From Methanolinea sp. UBA275 (GTDB taxonomy: Archaea > Halobacteriota > Methanomicrobia > Methanomicrobiales > Methanospirillaceae): a stretch of DNA of 36,753 bases. Both the position numbers and the translations under genes were made by a program. The stretch's first letter is position 1; the number at the start of each line of letters is the position of its first letter. The stretch spans positions 1 through 36,753 of the forward strand of contig DAWU01000043.1 of NCBI GenBank assembly GCA_002506105.1. Direction: 5' to 3'. The notes beneath the pieces were generated by a model, which worked only from the letters and a program-made list of their open reading frames with translations, was not told the origin of the DNA and did no database searches. Positions 32,394 through 36,753 of this stretch are shown here, piece after piece.

Positions 32394-33295
32394 CTCTTTC
32401 TGAATTCAGTCCTGTCACCCTCTCGGATCAGCATCTCTTTTCCGATCATTATGCCCGCTACCCCCAGGTGCACAGTGACAATCTCTTCTCCAATATGGTC
32501 TGCTGGAATCATTATGCCAATTATTCATATCTGAAGATCGGGGATTCAATTGTTCTCTCGAGCACAATCCTCGGGAAAACCAAGTTTCGTCCCCCTATAG
32601 GGCCCCGCAATCCTGATCTCCTGGATGAAGTGTTCAGCCTTGCTGTGAGGGGTGGAGACGAAGCGCCGCTGGTTCTTGTGGATACGCCCACCAGAGCCTG
32701 GATCCATGATCTATACCCGGATCTCGCGTTCCAGGAAGATCGCGATTATTTCGAGTATGTCTACAGGGCAGAGGATCTGGCCCGCCTGCCTGGGGGGAAT
32801 TACCTCTCAATACGGCGGCAGCTCAACAGGTTCCGTAAGAACTGCCATCCCGAATTGGAGGAAATGTCGCCTGAAAATCTTGGGGATGTGAAGGTATTTC
32901 TCCAGAAATGGTGCGAGTGGAAACAATGCAAAGATCACCCATTCCTCTCCTTCGAAAAGGATGCGGTGCTCTATGCAATCGCGCATTTAGGAGCACTTCC
33001 CCTTGAAGGGCTGCTGCTCAGGGTCAAAGGAGAGGTGGGGGCGATGGCGATCTTTGAAGCGCTGAATAAGGATACCGCCGTGATCCACTTTGAGAAAGGC
33101 CTGCCCGACTGCGAGGGTATCTACAAGGCAATCAATGCGGAGACTGCCGCATTTCTTGAGGACCGGTATCCTTTTATCAACAGGGAGAGCGACATGGGGG
33201 AACCAGGCCTGCGAGAGGCCAAGATGAGATACCATCCCCATCACATGGTGGAAGTGTCATATGTACTTCGCGAAGACCTTGAGAGGGTGATATAA
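32387..33295 (+). CDS. DUF2156 (LPG_synthase_C-like) protein
   Basis: The 302 residues match the DUF2156 family, a double-GNAT fold related to the C-terminal domain of MprF/lysyl-phosphatidylglycerol synthase. Visible blocks are NLFSNMVCWNHY (32-43), RRQLNRFRKNCHPELEEM and FINRESDMGEPGLREAKMRYHP near the C-terminus, a conserved NRE/D-G.GLR motif. Members without the membrane domain are soluble and probably transfer an aminoacyl group, but the substrate is not established. It overlaps the GNAT gene and is probably translated with it. Confidence 0.8.
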   Translation: MLTLSEFSPVTLSDQHLFSDHYARYPQVHSDNLFSNMVCWNHYANYSYLKIGDSIVLSSTILGKTKFRPPIGPRNPDLLDEVFSLAVRGGDEAPLVLVDTPTRAWIHDLYPDLAFQEDRDYFEYVYRAEDLARLPGGNYLSIRRQLNRFRKNCHPELEEMSPENLGDVKVFLQKWCEWKQCKDHPFLSFEKDAVLYAIAHLGALPLEGLLLRVKGEVGAMAIFEALNKDTAVIHFEKGLPDCEGIYKAINAETAAFLEDRYPFINRESDMGEPGLREAKMRYHPHHMVEVSYVLREDLERVI

Positions 33296-33580
33296 GTCTC
33301 CACGCTATGTGAACAATCCTCCGGGCGCGGGCATATTTGACCGGATTCTTGCTCAATCACAGTATACAATGCAAGAATATTCAGAATTATATCTTTTTTA
33401 AAAAATATATGTTAAACGCGCTCGCTTTTCATTACAGACGAATGGTGCGCGTTGAGAATCGGGGTTATTCTGTGCCTTTTTTCAATAAAGACCGTTTTTG
33501 TCATATTTCATCAAAAAAGGCTCAATATTTTCCTATGTTATCCAAAAAGGAGAGCGGAAAGTGATTGGAATAAGGCAAAG

Positions 33581-33590
33581 CTTTAAAATA
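33581..33590 (+). promoter_or_regulatory. TATA box of the SpeD-like gene
   Basis: CTTTAAAATA predicts transcription at about 33611, just before a 7-bp inverted repeat. Confidence 0.6.
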
Positions 33591-33613
33591 GGGAGATTTA
33601 ACTTCTTAGATAG

Positions 33614-33630
33614 TAGTTCCATGGGAACTA
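33614..33630 (+). repeat. Inverted repeat at the predicted 5' end of the SpeD-like message
   Basis: TAGTTCC-ATG-GGAACTA has perfect 7-bp arms and a 3-nt centre. It starts about 3 nt after the predicted transcription start and ends 16 nt before the coding start, overlapping neither. It could be an operator or an RNA stem-loop. Confidence 0.6.
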
Positions 33631-33646
33631 TGGTGGGAGAATTACA

Positions 33647-34072
33647 ATGCTTTCAATGAAGCGCGAACTGAGCGTCCGTAATATGAAGGACGACGAAATC
33701 ATGAAGAAGTATGTTGAAGACAAGGCGTGGGGTTTGTGTACTATGGTGGATTTAAAACACTGCAACCCGGAGACCATCAGAGACCCGGAGAAGATCCACG
33801 AATTCATCGTAAAACTCTGCGATCTCATCGATATGAAGAGATTCGGAGACCCCACTATAGTACACTTCGGACCCTGTGCCAAGGTAGCAGGATACTCTAT
33901 GACGCAGCTGATCGAGACCTCGCTCATATCAGGACACTTTGCCAATGAGACCGATGCGGCATACCTGGATATCTTCAGCTGCAAGGAATATGCCCCAGAA
34001 AAGACCGCCAAGTTCTGCAAGGAGTTCTTCGGTGCAAAATCGATGAACTTCTCCGTTGCATTCCGGTACTAG
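33647..34072 (+). CDS. SpeD-like (S-adenosylmethionine decarboxylase family) protein
   Basis: The 141 residues align without gaps over the catalytic block of class 1b AdoMet decarboxylase. Ser92, His97 and Cys112 have the same spacing (5 and 15) as the pyruvoyl-forming Ser63, processing His68 and catalytic Cys83 of the Thermotoga enzyme, and an Asp precedes the IFSC strand as in DxFTC. The residue before the serine is Thr91 rather than Glu, and the substrate loop TWPE is replaced by FANE. An N-terminal helix (1-27) is extra. Homologues can be AdoMet, ornithine or arginine decarboxylases, or unprocessed paralogues. GGTGGGAGA lies before the ATG. It is monocistronic with its own terminator. Confidence 0.75.
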   Translation: MLSMKRELSVRNMKDDEIMKKYVEDKAWGLCTMVDLKHCNPETIRDPEKIHEFIVKLCDLIDMKRFGDPTIVHFGPCAKVAGYSMTQLIETSLISGHFANETDAAYLDIFSCKEYAPEKTAKFCKEFFGAKSMNFSVAFRY

Positions 34073-34101
34073 ACACCAGAGAAAAGATCGCCTGACCAGT
34101 A

Positions 34102-34141
34102 TTCCCCCTCGGCACAAGGGGGAAGCGACCAATACTTTTTT
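34102..34141 (+). terminator. Hairpin and T6 terminator of the SpeD-like gene
   Basis: TTCCCCCT (34102-34109) pairs with AGGGGGAA (34117-34124); T6 follows at 34136-34141. Confidence 0.65.
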
Positions 34142-34324
34142 GTTGCTGCTACAGGATACCGCCACTCCCTGGTTGTGTTTATACCCGCTCCTCCCAAAAA
34201 TTGCACATCGCCGATATCCTGAATTACCCGCACACTGCTTCCTGATTCCTTTCCACAGCGCACACATCGTGTGTGGGTATCCACCATGACTGCGCCATAC
34301 TATTCCTAAAACGGGGGGATCCAG

Positions 34325-34912
34325 TTATAAGAGCCCGAAAATCCCATCGGAAATGATCTTTACCGCAATCGCAGCAACAAGCATGCCCAGCACCCTGGCC
34401 ATGATATCTGTTACCGTGTTGCCGAGGATGCGCTGGATGGTTGATGAAAACCTGAGAATAATCCAGGTTGCGACAAGGGAGAGGGTTATCGCGATTGCAG
34501 GTACCAGGACACCATACTGCTCAGAAAGGAGGATAACCGTAGTTATGGCACCCGGTCCGCAAAGGAGCGGGGTTCCTATCACCACTCCTGCTACCGTTTG
34601 TGAAGGTCCCTTTGATCTCCCGATATCAAGGCCCAGCGCCATTTGCATACCAAGAATGAAGAGGAGGGTCCCTCCGGCTATCTGGAAACTCGGCATTGTG
34701 ATACCCAGAATATCAAAGATGAAGAAGTTAAAAAAGAGGAAGATGTAGAGGAGAAATCCTGCCACTGCTACCGCGATTAAGGCCTGCTTGTTGATCTCGG
34801 ACGCGGGCTGCCCCTTTGTCATAGAGGCGAAGATGGGAACGCTGAGCAGGGGGTCGAGTATCACGAACAGTGCAGAGAATGTATAGAGTATTGATCCCAG
34901 CAAATCCGGCAT
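34325..34912 (-). CDS. MarC-family integral membrane protein
   Basis: The 195 residues have six membrane helices (roughly 7-27, 43-65, 70-90, 108-130, 135-155, 172-192). FVILDPLLSVPIF near 16-28 and FQIAGGTLLFILGMQMALG (about 76-94) are MarC signatures. The family's function is unsettled; the original drug-resistance link of E. coli MarC was not confirmed. It is monocistronic on the minus strand, with a possible TATA box at 34948-34956. Confidence 0.88.
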   Translation of the reverse strand: MPDLLGSILYTFSALFVILDPLLSVPIFASMTKGQPASEINKQALIAVAVAGFLLYIFLFFNFFIFDILGITMPSFQIAGGTLLFILGMQMALGLDIGRSKGPSQTVAGVVIGTPLLCGPGAITTVILLSEQYGVLVPAIAITLSLVATWIILRFSSTIQRILGNTVTDIMARVLGMLVAAIAVKIISDGIFGLL

Positions 34913-35318
34913 GTCAGGTGCTGAAGATTAGGTATTCCCTTTCCGTATCATAAATGAGTGGATATGATATCAGGAGAGTGACGATAAACAGGGAAATAAC
35001 CCGGGATCGAACATATATGCTCTTCTGGTATGTTCCTGATCGATAGGGGGGTTGATGCCAGATTCTGGGGGTGTCCGGCAAAATGAAAAAACCAGGTCAC
35101 ATATCCAGATAGAGCACACAACTTTGGACTTCTGACCTTAAAAATATTCATATCTTCCTCATACGTGAGAAGCAGAAAATCGGTATTTTCCAAGGTTCTT
35201 TCCTTCTTGCCAGACGGGAATGATGCAGTACTGTTTCAACGTACCTTACCATTTTGTATACGTCTCTGTGGATTTCAAGAAGGGATTTGAGAGAAAAAAG
35301 TGAAGGAATACCTGATGA
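34913..35318. other. Intergenic region between the marC-like and ligase genes
   Basis: About 400 bp with no convincing gene. It holds the marC-like promoter at its left end and the ligase terminator at its right end. A minus-strand frame at 34948-35193 shows no recognisable family and no ribosome site. Confidence 0.5.
35294..35299 (-). terminator. T6 terminator of the ligase gene
   Basis: On the minus strand six T begin about 20 nt after the stop codon. Confidence 0.5.
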
Positions 35319-36668
35319 TCAGCGATGGTCCAGCAGTCTTTTCGGTCGGCCTTTGATCTTTGATAATTCAAGGCCTCCGGGGGGTGTAAAGGTGAAATGG
35401 ATCCTGAAATCCTGGGAAAAGGCCCGTGCAAGACCCGGCTTGAAACGGAGGAAAGAGGCGATAAAATGCTCTCCGATATCCTCGCGGGGAATACCCTCGG
35501 GATTGAATGTCTCCATACTAACCCTGAGAGTGACTCCGCCGTCATCATCGCTTTCGACAAAAGCCTCGTATTCTCCTGTCAGGTACTCCATGTTCTCACG
35601 CTGGAATACCCCACGTTCGATATCTACCCTGTTGACAGGCGTCCCTAGGATCCAGACAGTTTCCGCCTCCCGCTGGGGTGTATAGATCTTCATGTGCGTC
35701 CTTCCGCACGCACAGGTATCCCGGCTGATGACCACGGTAGTGTCCTCAGTATCATAATTGATGAGGAGGGTGCCACACCGCCCTCGCACGGGGAGAAGCG
35801 TGGTCAGGACAGCCCTTCCGCACTCGCCGTCCGGAACGAAACCTCCCATCGAGGGATCGTACACGTCCAGGTGCACAAGATCCTCGGGCACATGGAGCCC
35901 GGACCGTTCGCTGCACTCCCCGCACATGGTTCCTTCCGTGCTCCCGTAGATATTGAAGACCTCGCGGTCCCAGATCTCGGCAAGGTATTGTCTGGATTCT
36001 TCAGCAAAGCTCTCACCTCCGACAATAAGCCTTTTGAGCGAGGTATTCCTGGGATCCTTGCCCTCTTCCTTCAACTGCCTGGCAAGCCTCAGCAGCTTGA
36101 ATACGCTCCCCACAATCCCGGTGGGACGGTAGCTGTCAAAGATACGGCGGGGAAAAGTGCATTTCCCAGTCGGGATTATGGTCATTCCGATGTGACTCGC
36201 GGCAAGAGTCATCGTGTTCGCTCCCACGTTCATACCGTAGGAGGCGCAGATAACCACCCTGTCACCCTTCCCAAATCCCTGGGATACAAAGATCCGGGCA
36301 TACTTGGCCGCATAGCGCTCCCAGTCTTCCCATGTGAGAAAGAAACTCTTGGGTGTGCCAGATGTCCCGCTGGTCTCGTGGACGGTGAAGATATCTTCCC
36401 AGTCGACGCTCCTGAAGAGGAAGTCATCTTTCTGGGGAGGCTGGTTCTCGCGAATGGTCCGGCCGGATATAATGGGGAGTTTTCTCAGGTCATCGTGGCA
36501 CTGTATTTCGCCGGGACGGATTTTATGCTCGCGGAACCATTGCCTGTAAAAAGGGGAATGCGTGCGTGCATATTCCACGGTGTACCTGATCCGCTCATCC
36601 ACGATGGCATCAAGTTCGTCCCGCGGGAGGGTCTCGCATCTGGGGTCGAGGAATTGTCCGGTTGCCAT
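35319..36668 (-). CDS. PaaK / coenzyme F390 synthetase-type adenylate-forming ligase
   Basis: The 449 residues belong to the phenylacetate-CoA ligase branch of adenylate-forming enzymes: P-loop TSGTSGTPK (99-107), YGSTEG near 240, and the C.C.G-type motif D-T-C-A-C-G-R-T near 320. In methanogens this branch includes F390 synthetase (FtsA), which adenylates or guanylylates F420 under oxidative stress; other members are acyl-CoA ligases. Which one this is cannot be read from the sequence. I chose ATG 36668 because the TATA box GGATATATCC (36695-36704) lies about 30 bp upstream, predicting a leaderless or nearly leaderless message; an in-frame TTG at 36713 would lie outside it. Confidence 0.82.
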   Translation of the reverse strand: MATGQFLDPRCETLPRDELDAIVDERIRYTVEYARTHSPFYRQWFREHKIRPGEIQCHDDLRKLPIISGRTIRENQPPQKDDFLFRSVDWEDIFTVHETSGTSGTPKSFFLTWEDWERYAAKYARIFVSQGFGKGDRVVICASYGMNVGANTMTLAASHIGMTIIPTGKCTFPRRIFDSYRPTGIVGSVFKLLRLARQLKEEGKDPRNTSLKRLIVGGESFAEESRQYLAEIWDREVFNIYGSTEGTMCGECSERSGLHVPEDLVHLDVYDPSMGGFVPDGECGRAVLTTLLPVRGRCGTLLINYDTEDTTVVISRDTCACGRTHMKIYTPQREAETVWILGTPVNRVDIERGVFQRENMEYLTGEYEAFVESDDDGGVTLRVSMETFNPEGIPREDIGEHFIASFLRFKPGLARAFSQDFRIHFTFTPPGGLELSKIKGRPKRLLDHR

Positions 36669-36694
36669 CAATTGAGGTATCTTGACCGGGGAGA

Positions 36695-36704
36695 GGATAT
36701 ATCC
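36695..36704 (-). promoter_or_regulatory. TATA box of the ligase gene
   Basis: GGATATATCC is self-complementary and about 30 bp before ATG 36668 on the minus strand. Confidence 0.5.
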
Positions 36705-36753
36705 TCCTTTCAAGGCTGTTTTGGGAATGTACAGTCCCGAAAGTATTTCCTAT

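Larger units (their letters stand above)
33296..33646. other. AT-rich intergenic region upstream of the SpeD-like gene
   Basis: No convincing gene. It holds T6A6 (33394-33405), usable as terminator for the DUF2156 gene, a 9-bp inverted repeat GCCTTTTTT (33474-33482) with AAAAAAGGC (33513-33521), the TATA box at 33581-33590, and the palindrome at 33614-33630. Confidence 0.6.

Noticed and set aside
33337..33564. 75-codon frame upstream of the SpeD-like gene
   Set aside because: AT-driven composition, no ribosome site, and it covers likely terminator and repeat elements.
34948..35193. 81-codon minus-strand frame between the marC-like and ligase genes
   Set aside because: No recognisable family, no ribosome site, and overlaps the marC-like promoter.

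Overview
The window comes from a hydrogenotrophic methanogenic archaeon, most likely of the order Methanomicrobiales. The evidence is Mtd and Mer of the C1 reduction pathway, archaeal box C/D RNP proteins, archaeal-type thymidylate synthase, AMP phosphorylase, NrpR, Tfx, a Thr/Pro-rich surface protein ending in a PGF-CTERM-type anchor, and the archaeal S10/spc ribosomal super-operon. TATA boxes about 25 bp upstream of leaderless or GGAGG-led starts fit archaeal transcription. Genus cannot be fixed by eye.

Layout. 1-2.4 kb: nop5-flpA (rRNA 2'-O-methylation), tRNA-Gln(CUG) and thyA on the minus strand. 2.4-5.5 kb: a long AT-rich upstream region and the probable S-layer glycoprotein. 5.7-8.8 kb: AMP phosphorylase and a membrane-anchored repeat surface protein. 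9-11.8 kb: tRNA-Arg(UCG), a dCTP deaminase-family gene with an altered active site, nrpR, and a CetZ/FtsZ-like gene on the minus strand. 12.2-15.8 kb: mer, a GalT-like gene, mtd (minus) and tfx. 15.85-16.4 kb: a gene-free stretch with a strong TATA box and a multi-hairpin RNA that I cannot assign to a known family. 16.4-30.8 kb: 23 ribosomal proteins, RNase P protein Rnp1, SecY, adenylate kinase, a DUF106 insertase-like protein and cytidylate kinase, tightly packed on one strand. 30.9-36.7 kb: metallo-beta-lactamase-fold protein, acetyltransferase, DUF2156 protein, a SpeD-like pyruvoyl-enzyme homologue, MarC-family membrane protein, and a PaaK/F390-synthetase-type adenylating ligase.

How it works together. 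The super-operon couples ribosome synthesis to protein export (SecY, DUF106), RNase P and nucleotide kinases. Mtd and Mer catalyse consecutive F420-dependent steps from methenyl- to methyl-tetrahydromethanopterin, and the last gene may make or resemble the enzyme that adenylates F420. The best candidates for something undescribed are the structured RNA at about 15886-16311, which has no visible terminator before rpl3, the SpeD-like protein at 33647-34072 with its 5' stem-loop, and the Dcd homologue lacking the usual catalytic glutamate.
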